DNA of 45,149 bases from Nitrosomonadales bacterium (GCA_009886095.1 VFJL01000042.1:1-45149); one strand, 5' to 3'; positions 26,772 to 35,623 are shown, numbered from the stretch's first letter. The notes: a model not told the origin generated them from the sequence alone. A program made the numbers and translations.

Positions 26772-27239
26772 GTAACAAAGTTGGACGGGAAAGCGGGCGG
26801 CACACTTCGATTCGCCCAGTTTATGGCGCCAGCCGCAAAATAACCACCAGCCCAATTGTGCGACAGCACCAAAGCGTTAAATGTCGCTGTTCGCATCAAC
26901 GCTTTCCGTTATGCGACAGCGTAAAAAAACGCTTCGTTTTTAGCATAATTTCCCCGCTGTATATATCGCATCTGCTTGCGCTAAAATAACCAGTTACGCA
27001 TCGTTTTTTGGTCGAGCCCGCTATCTCGGCCAACTTAAAGTAGGCACCTATTTAAATGTGTATCAATATTTCAAATATTGACCGTTGCGTTCCATAGTAA
27101 CTTAAAAATAAGCGTTTGATTTAAAAATGTGACTAAAGCCTGATGGTCTCTTCCTGGCACGTTTCTACCTGTGGCAAAAGTCATAACCCGACACGGTATG
27201 GAGTGTCAGATCAAGTTAGAGCTATCACAAATAACTTTA
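26772..27239. other. Non-coding, palindrome-rich stretch upstream of the restriction-modification operon
   Basis: About 470 bp without a credible gene. On the minus strand AAAGCGTT pairs with AACGCTTT (26876-26916) around a 19-nt loop, and GCTGTCGC recurs on both sides. CGCATAAC appears again at 26928-26935. ATTTAAC (26883-26877), fitting RYYYAAC, could start a third attC-like site ending at the 12-bp repeat (26765). At about 26927-26942 an A-run/CG/T-run dyad (AAAAACG, CGTTTTT) could act as a weak terminator. Beyond 27000 the sequence is AT-rich with no element I can name. It probably contains the restriction operon promoter. Confidence 0.4.
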
Positions 27240-27598
27240 CTACAACAATTTCATTACCTTCTCTGCTGGTCGACAGAGCACGGCCTCGCCACCGCGCACT
27301 ACAATTGGCCGTTGAATCAGATCCGGATTGTCCACCATAATCTTGATCAGATCATCATCTGATAGCTGCCGCTCGGCAAGCTTGAGGCTGCGTGCCAGCG
27401 GTTCATCGCTGCGCAGCACATCGCGCACCGGCACACCCAGTTTTTCAATCAATCCGCGTAACTGTTCTATGGTTAGAGGCACCTCGTAGTAATTGACCGC
27501 CTCAAACTCTTCCCCGCTCTCCTTGAGGATAGCAAGCGTGGCCCTGCATTTGCTGCAGGATTGTTTCTGGTCGGGGCGGGAATGAAATATATAAACAT
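27240..27598 (-). pseudogene. arsC: Frameshifted arsenate reductase-like (ArsC/glutaredoxin type) gene
   Basis: The 3' part reads as a clear ArsC C-terminal two thirds (PLTIEQLRGLIEKLGV, DDLIKIMVDNPDLIQRPIVV), and the frame continues upstream through SCSKCRATLAILKESGEEFE, which contains the catalytic-Cys region. That frame has no start before a TAA. The expected preceding Asn-Pro (RNNP) is in another frame, which begins at the ATG at 27598. A small deletion near 27557-27559 would explain both. The 359-nt span is the size of a whole arsC (about 119 codons). A functional short product from the GTG at 27482 is unlikely, since it lacks the catalytic Cys. Confidence 0.7.
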
Positions 27599-28101
27599 GG
27601 CATATAGTGGGTATTTAATTCCAATTCCAGATGAAACAACAATAATTTAACTTGTAGTCCGGAACGAAGTCGAGGGGTCAGGACAAACGGTTGGTGGGGG
27701 CAGTATATTGCCCAAATCGGATTTATGGCAAGTTGGGGTTGACTATCCCTTTTATCTTTACTACACAAGAAAGTTACGTGAAAATTTCGCAGTACTGGGA
27801 AAGGAAACTCACAGTAAAAATAGTCTAGACACGGCAAACGGATGGTGTATGCTTTGTGCATGGGTAAAAAGGATATAACTTACTTTGCATAATTTATTAT
27901 ACTCATAATCCAGCATTTATTGAAACACACAATCATTGTTCTATGCGGGTTTCAGCACCGTTTTTGTAGCTATAGTTCCTGACTACTGAGTGATTATTGG
28001 TTCCGACGCAATGCGATGTTCGGGAAATTAGTCTAAATAGACTAATTTGGAGATTGCACCCGATTAGCGCGGATTTACTAACAAAACAAAGGAGAGGCGA
28101 C
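27599..28101 (+). promoter_or_regulatory. Upstream region of the contractile injection operon
   Basis: About 500 bp without a convincing gene. A small dyad GGGCA / TGCCC is at about 27699-27714. The part 27870-27950 is AT-rich. The perfect palindrome at 28025-28048 and a good ribosome binding site (GGAGAGG at 28091-28097, 4 bases before the ATG at 28102) mark the start of the operon. I could not settle on a single -35/-10 pair. Confidence 0.5.
28025..28048 (+). promoter_or_regulatory. Perfect 24-bp palindrome, candidate operator of the injection-system operon
   Basis: AAATTAGTCTA (28025-28035) and TAGACTAATTT (28038-28048) are exact reverse complements separated by AA. The site lies 54-77 bp before the first start codon, where repressors or activators bind. 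Perfect 11-bp arms are unlikely by chance at this place. No regulator gene is adjacent, so the binding protein is unknown. A transcript hairpin is the alternative, but there is no T-tract. Confidence 0.6.
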
Positions 28102-28467
28102 ATGGCAGAAAAAATCAGTTGGAATTACGTAGCACAGGCGCTGAATGGACCCAGCCTTTCGGGGCAAGGTGTATTGGAGGTCGACGCCTACGACAAGATC
28201 GAGGTGACGATCACCGCCGGTGCGACCCAGCAAGTCAATCTGGTGCCAAGCGGAACCGTCTCCCTGCTCGTCATCAATCCGGCCATACCAGACGTTAATC
28301 TCAGCTACAAAATCGGGGTCAAGGTGGTCGCACTGGATGGCCCGCATGTGTTAATCGGCACAGGCGCGGTGAGCCTGCTTGGCGGCGCAGCGAATCTTTC
28401 CTTCACCAATAACACCGGCGCCGATGCGACTATCGAGATACTGCTTGGGCGAGACGCGACGCCGTAA
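28102..28467 (+). CDS. Small conserved-looking protein opening the eCIS operon
   Basis: From the ATG at 28102 (GGAGAGG just upstream) this is a 121-aa soluble protein with alternating hydrophobic residues suggesting an all-beta fold (VLEVDAYDKIEVTITAG, VNLVPSGTVSLLVINP). It has no signal peptide or Cys. It comes 41 bp before the sheath gene in the same direction. I do not recognise the family. The position suggests a structural or accessory part of the particle. Confidence 0.7.
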   Translation: MAEKISWNYVAQALNGPSLSGQGVLEVDAYDKIEVTITAGATQQVNLVPSGTVSLLVINPAIPDVNLSYKIGVKVVALDGPHVLIGTGAVSLLGGAANLSFTNNTGADATIEILLGRDATP

Positions 28468-28508
28468 GTTCGTACTGAACATAACTATTACTTTCAAGGA
28501 GAAGCAAC

Positions 28509-30092
28509 ATGCCCGTAACCTTATCCTACCCTGGCGTCTATATTGAAGAGGTGTCCAGTGGCGTGCGCACTGTCACCGGTGTGGCTACCTCCATCACCGC
28601 ATTCGTCGGACGCACCCTGCGCGGCCCGGCGAATGATCCGGTGCGCGTGCAAAGTTTCGGCGAGTTTGAGCGGCGCTTTGGCGGGCTGTGGCGCGACAGC
28701 ACCTTAAGCTACTCGCTGCAACAGTTCTTCCAGAATGGCGGCACCGACGCCCTTGTCGTGCGTGTTCACAATGGTGCGATCGCCGCTACCCTCACCTTGG
28801 CGGTAGGCTTCAACCTGGTTGCTGCCAATCCCGGCAAATGGGGCGAGAAGCTGCGGGTGCGCATCGATTACAACACCCGGCCTCATCTCTCCACTGATCC
28901 TGCCAACAGTCTGTTTAATCTCTCGGTGCGCGATACCGTTACCGGGGCGACCGAGCGCTTCCTTAACCTCTCCACCGATCCCAATAACGCGCGCTTTGTT
29001 ACGCAGGTACTCGAACAGGAGTCCAACCTGGTGCGGATCGTCACACCACCTGGTACGGTGCCTGCGCTACGTCCCACCGCTAATGGCAATCCGTCTGCCG
29101 GTGCTGATCCGCTACTGGATAACGCCTCCTCCACCGCGTTCACCGCGACTGGCAATGAAGGCGCGGCCATCACCGACAATCAGATATCACTGGCCTCGCT
29201 GGAGGCTGGCAAACAGGGGATATGGGCACTGCAGAAGGCAGATTTGTTCAATCTACTGTGCGTTCCGCCGCTGACGCGTGAACCAGGCGGTGATGTGAAT
29301 TCTCAAACCCGTAGCGCCGCCGCTGCCTATTGCTTCGCACGGCGTGCCATGTACATCGTCGATCCTCTCATGGCGTGGGACGAGCCTTCCGATCTTATCG
29401 GCGCCAGCGGCCTGGACAGCGTCAGTTGGGGCTTGGCCCGCAGCGCAAATGCGGCACTGTATTTTCCCTATCTGCGCCAGCCTGACCCTTTGCAGGAAAA
29501 CCGCTTGGCCGATTTTGCTCCCTGCGGTGCGGTGGCCGGAATCATGGCGCGCACCGACGGCCAGCGTGGCGTGTGGAAAGCCCCTGCCGGGAACGATGCC
29601 ACCCTTAACGGCGTGGTCGAACTTACGGTAAAACTCACCGATGGTGAAAATGGCCAACTCAACCCACTGGCAGTCAATTGCCTGCGCGCCTTCCCGGTCA
29701 CTGGCCGGCTTGTTTGGGGTGCTCGTACCCTGCGCGGGGCAGACCAACTTGCCTCGGAATGGAAATACCTTCCGGTGCGGCGTCTCGCTTTATTTCTGGA
29801 GGAAAGCTTGTTCCGAGGCTCGCAATGGGTGGTGTTCGAACCGAACGATGAACCGCTGTGGGCGCAGATACGCCTAAATCTCGGCGCCTTCATGCAGAAC
29901 CTGTTCCGTCAAGGCGCCTTTCAGGGCCGCAGCCCGCGCGAGGCGTATTTTGTTAAATGCGACAGGGAAACCACCACCCAGAATGACATTGATCTGGGCA
30001 TCGTAAATATCGTGGTGGGCTTCGCGCCGCTCAAGCCCGCCGAATTCGTGGTGATCAAGCTGCAGCAGATCGCCGGCCAAATTCAATCCTGA
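28509..30092 (+). CDS. Contractile tail sheath protein (Afp2/Pvc2-like)
   Basis: A 527-aa phage tail sheath family protein. The N-terminus VTLSYPGVYIEEVSSGVRTVTGVATSI is the classic sheath start. The C-terminal domain ends EAYFVKCDRETTTQNDIDLG then IVNIVVGFAPLKPAEFVVIK, which forms the interlocking arms that join subunits. The sheath surrounds the tube and contracts to drive it through a target membrane. Only one sheath gene is seen here, whereas Afp/PVC loci have two or three. An AAGGAGAAG ribosome binding site precedes it. Confidence 0.97.
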   Translation: MPVTLSYPGVYIEEVSSGVRTVTGVATSITAFVGRTLRGPANDPVRVQSFGEFERRFGGLWRDSTLSYSLQQFFQNGGTDALVVRVHNGAIAATLTLAVGFNLVAANPGKWGEKLRVRIDYNTRPHLSTDPANSLFNLSVRDTVTGATERFLNLSTDPNNARFVTQVLEQESNLVRIVTPPGTVPALRPTANGNPSAGADPLLDNASSTAFTATGNEGAAITDNQISLASLEAGKQGIWALQKADLFNLLCVPPLTREPGGDVNSQTRSAAAAYCFARRAMYIVDPLMAWDEPSDLIGASGLDSVSWGLARSANAALYFPYLRQPDPLQENRLADFAPCGAVAGIMARTDGQRGVWKAPAGNDATLNGVVELTVKLTDGENGQLNPLAVNCLRAFPVTGRLVWGARTLRGADQLASEWKYLPVRRLALFLEESLFRGSQWVVFEPNDEPLWAQIRLNLGAFMQNLFRQGAFQGRSPREAYFVKCDRETTTQNDIDLGIVNIVVGFAPLKPAEFVVIKLQQIAGQIQS

Positions 30093-30114
30093 CCCTGATA
30101 ATTAGGAGACATCC

Positions 30115-30639
30115 ATGGCAACATTCACCGTCAATGCACAGCGTTTCGATCCTTACAAAAATTTCAAATTCCGCGTCAAATGGGATGGCCGTTATGTCGC
30201 GGGCATCTCCAAGGTGGGCGCAATTAAACGCAGCACCGAGCTGGTTGAGCACCGGGAGGGTGGCGATCCATCAACGTCGCGCAAGTCGCCCGGCCGCACT
30301 AAATTCGAGGCAATTACGCTGGATCGCGGCGTCACTCATGACACCGAATTTGAAAAATGGGCCAACAAGGTTTGGAACTATGGCTCGGGTTTGGGCGCCG
30401 AGGTCTCGCTGAAGGATTTCCGCAAGGATCTCATCATCGAGGTCTATAACGAGGCAGGCCAGCTTGCGCTGGCCTATAAGGTATATCGTTGCTGGGTGTC
30501 CGAATACCAGGCCTTGCCTGATCTCGACGCCAATGCCAACGCGGTGGCCATCCAGCACATCAAGCTGGAAAACGAGGGCTGGGAACGCGACTACGATGTA
30601 ACCGAACCCAGCGAACCTAGCTTTACAGAACCAGCCTAA
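30115..30639 (+). CDS. Inner tube protein (gp19-like, Afp1/Afp5 type)
   Basis: A 174-aa tail tube protein (T4 gp19-like family). It shows the motif DPYKNFKFRVKWDGRYVAGISKVGAIKRSTE, read in two parts, and the conserved close of the beta barrel (VAIQHIKLENEGWERD). It should stack as hexamers to form the inner tube through which cargo passes. It follows the sheath gene after 22 bp. Its stop overlaps the next start (TAATG). Confidence 0.95.
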   Translation: MATFTVNAQRFDPYKNFKFRVKWDGRYVAGISKVGAIKRSTELVEHREGGDPSTSRKSPGRTKFEAITLDRGVTHDTEFEKWANKVWNYGSGLGAEVSLKDFRKDLIIEVYNEAGQLALAYKVYRCWVSEYQALPDLDANANAVAIQHIKLENEGWERDYDVTEPSEPSFTEPA

Positions 30640-31376
30640 TGCACATGCAAGTTCCTGGCGAAGCGGAGATACTCGCTCTGTGGGAGCGTGGCCTCGCGCG
30701 GCATCCGATTGACCGGGCATTGTTGCTTTACGCTTGGGCTCGACCGGATTTACCGTCTTCCAGTTTTCCAGACCTGCCGCTGGGCACAATCAACAGGGCG
30801 CTATTACGCTTGCGCGAAACTTGCTTCGGACCGCGCATTATTGCCTGCATTGATTGCGAGCATTGCGGCACACGCATGGAAGTCGCCCTCGATACCGGGC
30901 AACTACTTGCTGCTACCAACGAGGACGAGACGACCAGCGATTTCAACGATACACCAGCCGAGTTCGAAGTCTCCAGTCTTCGTTTCCGCGTACCATGCAG
31001 CCGCGACCTCGCAGCGGTTAGCGGGGAACGGGATGTCAATGCGGCGGCAGTGAAGCTGCTGGAACGATGTTGCCTTGACCGTCCGGAGAAAATGGATGCG
31101 GGTTTTGCAAACATGCTGGCCGAGGTTGAAGCAGCCATGGAGAATCTTGATCCTGCAGCCGAGATAAATCTATCTCTTAGCTGTGAGGATTGTGGTCACA
31201 GTTGGTTGGCGGACTTCAATATCGGCACGTTGTTGTGGGATGAAGTCGATGTGCGTGCCCGGGCCTTGCTTGCCGAAGTGCATAGCCTTGCCCAGGCATA
31301 TGGTTGGACTGAACCGGAAATATTCGCGCTCTCGCAGCAACGGCGTGCAGCCTATCTCGACATGGTGGGCGTATGA
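30639..31376 (+). CDS. Cys-rich baseplate-type protein of the eCIS
   Basis: A 245-aa protein. The N-terminus (GEAEILALWERGLARHPIDR, LLYAWARP) resembles small T4-type baseplate proteins encoded after the tube in eCIS loci. Two Cys clusters are visible: CIDCEHC near 70 and CEDC near 185, each followed by a short strand, which looks like a split zinc ribbon. It starts in the tube stop codon and overlaps the next gene by 4 bp. A role in baseplate assembly is inferred from position and similarity; zinc binding is inferred from the Cys spacing. Confidence 0.7.
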   Translation: MHMQVPGEAEILALWERGLARHPIDRALLLYAWARPDLPSSSFPDLPLGTINRALLRLRETCFGPRIIACIDCEHCGTRMEVALDTGQLLAATNEDETTSDFNDTPAEFEVSSLRFRVPCSRDLAAVSGERDVNAAAVKLLERCCLDRPEKMDAGFANMLAEVEAAMENLDPAAEINLSLSCEDCGHSWLADFNIGTLLWDEVDVRARALLAEVHSLAQAYGWTEPEIFALSQQRRAAYLDMVGV

Positions 31377-32107
31377 ATGGGTTTTTGCATCGGCTTGCTG
31401 TGCAGGCCATCGGCAACACAAATACCCTGCGTTCCGCAGCACGCACGCCATATGCCCCCCCTTTCTTACCTGTAAATAGGATAGAACCGGACAGGCAAGC
31501 TGCTACGTTGGATACTATCGATAACGAGCGACAGCATATGGGCAACAGTGGTGCGGTACGGGATCCCGTGCCCAGCCAAGAACAGCATCAGGTCAATGCC
31601 TATGCGGAAATCGGCGCACAACCTCGCGACCATGAAGTTGCACCGTCGTCACCTGAAATATTAGTTGTTAAATCTGACACTGGATTGCATATAAAGCCAG
31701 ATCGCTCCAGCGGCTTACCCTCATCGGCGAAAACGATGTTGCGGCAATCAAACACAGAAAAATCGATTACGGACGAACCCCCAGTTCTGGCTGAGGGAAT
31801 TGAAATGCGTGTCCCGGGGAATGATTCCGCCACGCTCACCGATAGCAATTATCCTTCGCCACTGTTGCCATTGAAGAATGCCGCACGTCCTTCGGCTTTG
31901 AATGCGAGTGCGGCAGCGCAACGTGGCGAACACGGCGGTTCTGGCCAGCAGGGTCAGGTCGATGAAATCACCGAAGTGCATGTGAGCATAGGCCGCATTG
32001 AAGTCACTGCCGTGCATGAATCCCCGCCGCCAAAACGCCAGGCTCCGGCGCTAGCCAAGCCTTTGTCGCTCGATGAATATCTTGCTCGCCGAGGGAGTGG
32101 AGCATGA
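31373..32107 (+). CDS. Variable linker-like eCIS protein with conserved C-terminus
   Basis: A 244-aa hydrophilic protein that is mostly low-complexity and probably disordered up to about residue 195. A short conserved-looking end follows: EITEVHVSIGRIEVTAVHES, then PLSLDEYLARRGSG. Proteins with a long variable part and a final VHVxIGRIEVxA-type strand are commonly found between the tube and Pvc16 genes of such loci. It overlaps both neighbours by 4 bp. The function is unknown; the tail may dock to the particle. Confidence 0.65.
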   Translation: MNGFLHRLAVQAIGNTNTLRSAARTPYAPPFLPVNRIEPDRQAATLDTIDNERQHMGNSGAVRDPVPSQEQHQVNAYAEIGAQPRDHEVAPSSPEILVVKSDTGLHIKPDRSSGLPSSAKTMLRQSNTEKSITDEPPVLAEGIEMRVPGNDSATLTDSNYPSPLLPLKNAARPSALNASAAAQRGEHGGSGQQGQVDEITEVHVSIGRIEVTAVHESPPPKRQAPALAKPLSLDEYLARRGSGA

Positions 32108-33444
32108 GCAGCGCTCTCGCCATTGCCGGGGTGACCGCCGTGTTGCGCGATCTGCTCAATGACGGGCTGATCAACCACGACGCAACAGGCACTCTCGGTA
32201 CGACGGTCTCGGTAACTGCTGGGCCGCCTGACCGGGTGATACCGGCAAACGGTGGCGCTGAGTCCTCCCAGCTCAATCTGTTTATGTACCACGTTACGCC
32301 CAACAGTGGCTGGCGCAACGAAAGATTTCCTTCGCTCGACGCCTCCGGTAACCAGCGATTATCCAACGCACCGCTCGCCCTAAACCTGCATTACCTGCTT
32401 TCTGCTCACGGCAGCGTAGACCTGCACGGCGAGATTCTGCTCGGTTATGCTATGCAACTTCTGCACGAAATGCCGATACTCAGTCGCAAAGCTATTCGGA
32501 AGGCACTCGATCCATCGCCTCCGATAGGTGGTGCGGCACTTCCGCCCGCACTGAAAGCCTTGGCGGATTCTGGACTTGAAAAGCAGATCGAGCTGATCAA
32601 AATCACACCGGAATATCTCAGTACCGAAGAAATGTCCAAGCTCTGGACCGCCACCCAAAGCCATTTGCGTCCAACCGCAGCCTATATGGCCAGCGTGGTG
32701 TTAATAGAATCGACCCAATCAGTCCGTTCATCCTTGCCGGTGCTTACGCGCGGGCCCGTTGTAAAACCAGACCCGCTTAATGTAGATACGTGGTACGAAA
32801 GTGGCATCACTGCTGTGGCCGGGCTTACCTCTCCGTATTCGCTACTCGCTGGCATAGAGCTGCCCAACAAGCAGATAGCCGCGCGCCTCGGCGAGACCAT
32901 CAAACTGAAAGGCTACAACCTCAGCGGAACAAATCTTGTCGCACGTTTCGCGCATCTCAGCCTGACGACACCGATTGATATCGCTTTTGGTACCAATGCG
33001 AACGAAGAAAGTTTTTCAGTGGCCTTGCCTAATACCGCGCAGGCCAATATCGATTGGCCTGCGGGTATATGGGAGGTAAATGCACTTTTACAACGCCCCG
33101 GCGAGACCGAAATACGCAGTAGCAATTCGCTTGCGCTGTTCCTGGCGCCGCGCATCGATGTAGCGAGTTCCAGTGCCACACGCGACTCTAGCGGTGTGAC
33201 CATCAATCTTGTCTTTGCTCCGCAAGCCCGGCCCAGCCAACGAATAAGCCTCAATGCGGGCGGATATGAGGCGTCACCAGAGAAATTTACTGTCCCGACA
33301 GCCAGCCTTCAATTCAAGTATGCGCAATTGCCTGCGGGTAACCACCTGTTGCGCTTGCGCGTCGATGGCGCTGATAGCTTGCTGGTAAACCGGCTTACTA
33401 CGCCGCCGCAATTCGACAGCACACAAGTGTTAACCGTGCCATGA
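32104..33444 (+). CDS. DUF4255 (Pvc16-like) tail terminator with C-terminal beta domains
   Basis: A 446-aa protein. Residues 1-200 match the Pvc16 N-terminal family (DUF4255): ALAIAGVTAVLRDLLNDGL, LNLFMYHVTPNSGWRNERFP, LALNLHYLLSAHG, GYAMQLLHEMPIL. Family members cap the sheath and tube end. Residues about 215-446 look like two Ig-like beta domains (GETIKLKGYNLSGTNLVARF resembles an IPT/TIG unit), making this larger than the simple cap proteins. It overlaps the ATPase gene by 4 bp. Confidence 0.9.
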   Translation: MSSALAIAGVTAVLRDLLNDGLINHDATGTLGTTVSVTAGPPDRVIPANGGAESSQLNLFMYHVTPNSGWRNERFPSLDASGNQRLSNAPLALNLHYLLSAHGSVDLHGEILLGYAMQLLHEMPILSRKAIRKALDPSPPIGGAALPPALKALADSGLEKQIELIKITPEYLSTEEMSKLWTATQSHLRPTAAYMASVVLIESTQSVRSSLPVLTRGPVVKPDPLNVDTWYESGITAVAGLTSPYSLLAGIELPNKQIAARLGETIKLKGYNLSGTNLVARFAHLSLTTPIDIAFGTNANEESFSVALPNTAQANIDWPAGIWEVNALLQRPGETEIRSSNSLALFLAPRIDVASSSATRDSSGVTINLVFAPQARPSQRISLNAGGYEASPEKFTVPTASLQFKYAQLPAGNHLLRLRVDGADSLLVNRLTTPPQFDSTQVLTVP

Positions 33445-35372
33445 ACACCCCCGACCCACGCCACGATTGGACCGATGCAAATCAACGCCTGATGGTGGCT
33501 GAACTCGCACGCATCAAGGCGTGCCTGGTTGGTGAAGATCAGGAACCGACGATGGCTACAGCAGCCGAAATTCGTGCGGCATTATCGGCACAGTCAGCCA
33601 TAGATCGCCTGATGGATTGCTTCGGCCTCAGCACTTTCGAACGAGACATTCTCCTGCTTTGCGCAGGCGTGGAAATGGATGCAAAATTTGCCTCGCTGTG
33701 CGCCGCTGCGCAAAGCAATCCCCAGCGATCCTACGCGACATTTGGTTTGGCGCTGGCAACGCTGAAAGAGCCGCACTGGAGTGCGCTTAGTCCGATACGC
33801 CCCTTGCGCCGGTGGCGCCTGATTGAGGTTACCGAAGAAGCCAGCTTGGCGAATGCGCGCTTACGCATAGACGAGCGGGTGCTGCACTTCCTGGCCGGGA
33901 TCAATTACCTCGACACCCGTTTGGAACCGCTGCTGCAAAACAATGGCGTGGCAGCGACGATGGCGGATATCCAACGTGAAACTGTACAAGCCATATTGGA
34001 GGCATTGCATGAGCGCAATGTACCCGTTCCAGTCATCCAACTGCTGGGGGATGACCGCGACGGTCAGGCAGATATCGCCGCCAGTGTCGCAGCCGAGCTT
34101 CTCGGGATGCAACTCCATATCCTGCATGCGGAAGACATACCAGCGGGCGTTCATGAACGTAACGCTTTCGCCGTGCTGTGGCAACGCGAATCCGCGCTGT
34201 TATCCAGCGCTTTGCTGATCGAATGCCGCGACCAGGCAAATGCAGCCGCAATCACCCGGCTCGCCGAAGATTTAAGTGGTTTGCTGTTTATCTCCAGCCA
34301 TGATCCATTGGAGCTGCAACGCAGTACCCTGCGCTTCACCGTAAACAAACCGGGCGCCACGGATCAGAGACGCTTGTGGCAACAAGCATTGGGTTCAGCG
34401 GCGCAGAAGCTCAATGGTTCGCTGGATGGGGTCGCGTCGCAGTACAGATTGAGCGCACAAACGATCTTGAGTACTGGTGCCGAAATCAGTAGCGCTATCA
34501 GCGCAAGCGATAAACCGGACGAACTGCTGTGGCGAGCCTGCCGCACTTTGGGGCGACGGCAGCTGGATGACTTGGCGCAGCGTGTTGAGCCGACCTCCCG
34601 TTGGGAAGATTTGATCCTGCCAGAACATCAGAAAGTAGTCCTGAACCAGGTCGTCAGCCATGTGCGTAACCGGCTCAAGGTATGCGACGAATGGGGCTTT
34701 GCCCGCAAGAGTGCTCGCGGCATGGGTCTCAGCACTCTATTCGCCGGCGAAAGCGGGACCGGCAAAACCATGGCCGCCGAAGTGCTGGCCAACGAACTGC
34801 ACCTTGATCTTTACCGTATAGATCTATCCTCAGTGGTCAGCAAATATATCGGCGAGACGGAAAAGAACCTACGCAAGGTTTTCGACGCCGCCGAGGACAG
34901 CGGCGCAATCCTGCTATTCGACGAGGCCGATGCCCTGTTCGGCAAGCGCAGCGAAGTGAAAGACAGCCATGACCGCCACGCCAACATCGAAGTGAGTTAT
35001 TTGCTGCAACGCATGGAGGCTTACACCGGCCTTGCCATTTTGACCACCAACCTGAAAACGTCGCTAGATACAGCGTTTCAGCGACGTTTGCGTTTCGTTG
35101 TGCAATTCACTTTCCCCGATACCGAACAGCGCGAGGCTATCTGGCGCAGTGTGTTCCCCAGCGCCACGCCGACCATCGGCCTGAATTACCGCAAGCTGGC
35201 TCAGCTCCAGGTGGCAGGCGGAAACATCCGCAACATCGTCCTTAATGCCGCATTCCTGGCTGCCGATGCAGGCGAGGCTGTCGGCATGGTACATCTGCTG
35301 TATGCCGCCCATGGCGAGGGTTCAAAGCGTGAGCGTCCGTTGACCGACGCAGAAACGCGGGGGTGGGTATGA
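33441..35372 (+). CDS. eCIS AAA+ ATPase (Afp15/Pvc15-like)
   Basis: A 643-aa protein. The C-terminal AAA+ domain has Walker A GESGTGKT (436-443), Walker B ILLFDEADALFGKRS with D494/E495, and the sensor/arginine-finger region FQRRLRFVVQFTFPD. The first 400 residues form the family's N-terminal region, including a degenerate ATPase-like part. This ATPase is a marker of eCIS, absent from phages and R-type pyocins, and is required for assembly or cargo loading. It overlaps neighbours on both sides by 4 bp. Confidence 0.95.
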   Translation: MNTPDPRHDWTDANQRLMVAELARIKACLVGEDQEPTMATAAEIRAALSAQSAIDRLMDCFGLSTFERDILLLCAGVEMDAKFASLCAAAQSNPQRSYATFGLALATLKEPHWSALSPIRPLRRWRLIEVTEEASLANARLRIDERVLHFLAGINYLDTRLEPLLQNNGVAATMADIQRETVQAILEALHERNVPVPVIQLLGDDRDGQADIAASVAAELLGMQLHILHAEDIPAGVHERNAFAVLWQRESALLSSALLIECRDQANAAAITRLAEDLSGLLFISSHDPLELQRSTLRFTVNKPGATDQRRLWQQALGSAAQKLNGSLDGVASQYRLSAQTILSTGAEISSAISASDKPDELLWRACRTLGRRQLDDLAQRVEPTSRWEDLILPEHQKVVLNQVVSHVRNRLKVCDEWGFARKSARGMGLSTLFAGESGTGKTMAAEVLANELHLDLYRIDLSSVVSKYIGETEKNLRKVFDAAEDSGAILLFDEADALFGKRSEVKDSHDRHANIEVSYLLQRMEAYTGLAILTTNLKTSLDTAFQRRLRFVVQFTFPDTEQREAIWRSVFPSATPTIGLNYRKLAQLQVAGGNIRNIVLNAAFLAADAGEAVGMVHLLYAAHGEGSKRERPLTDAETRGWV

Positions 35373-35623
35373 AACGCGTCGTGCTGCACATCGACAGCTT
35401 GGTATTGAAAGGTTTCCGGTACGAAGACCGACATGGTATCGCCGAGGGCCTGCAACAGGAGTTGAGTCGGATATTTGCCGATCCACAGGCTGCCGGGCAA
35501 TTGACGGCGAATGGTGATATGTCGCGGCTGCGAGTCGGCAGCATACACGTCGGCCAGAATTCAAAACCGCAGCACGTCGGCTCACAAGTAGCGCAGGGAA
35601 TTGGCAAGGGGATGAAAAAATGA
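35369..35623 (+). CDS. Small eCIS-associated protein
   Basis: The ATG at 35369 lies in the ATPase stop and gives an 84-aa soluble protein (KRVVLHIDSLVLKGFRYEDR, GIAEGLQQELSRIFADP). Small proteins with the strand 'HIDxLVLxGF' followed by a helix often occur just before the DUF4157 gene in eCIS loci. It overlaps that gene by 4 bp, so the two are co-translated. A chaperone or loading role for the DUF4157 protein is a reasonable guess, not shown. Confidence 0.75.
   Translation: MKRVVLHIDSLVLKGFRYEDRHGIAEGLQQELSRIFADPQAAGQLTANGDMSRLRVGSIHVGQNSKPQHVGSQVAQGIGKGMKK

Noticed and set aside
26715-26855. Longer start for the HindIII-like enzyme
   Set aside because: The extension lies over the 12-bp inverted repeat and palindromes, and the length from 26714 fits HindIII.
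22741-27598. Insertion sequence or transposase within the accessory island
   Set aside because: I found no transposase-like frame, terminal repeats or target duplications; cassette-type movement explains the layout better.
27502-27861. 119-codon minus-strand frame starting at about 27861
   Set aside because: It overlaps the arsC remnant in another frame, has no ribosome binding site and looks like random composition.
23400-28100. Integron integrase (intI) or attI
   Set aside because: No tyrosine recombinase frame is present in this window, so only attC-like sites can be proposed.
31373-32107. Pseudogene because of low complexity
   Set aside because: Both ends overlap neighbours by 4 bp and the C-terminal motif is intact, so it is a real gene of the operon.
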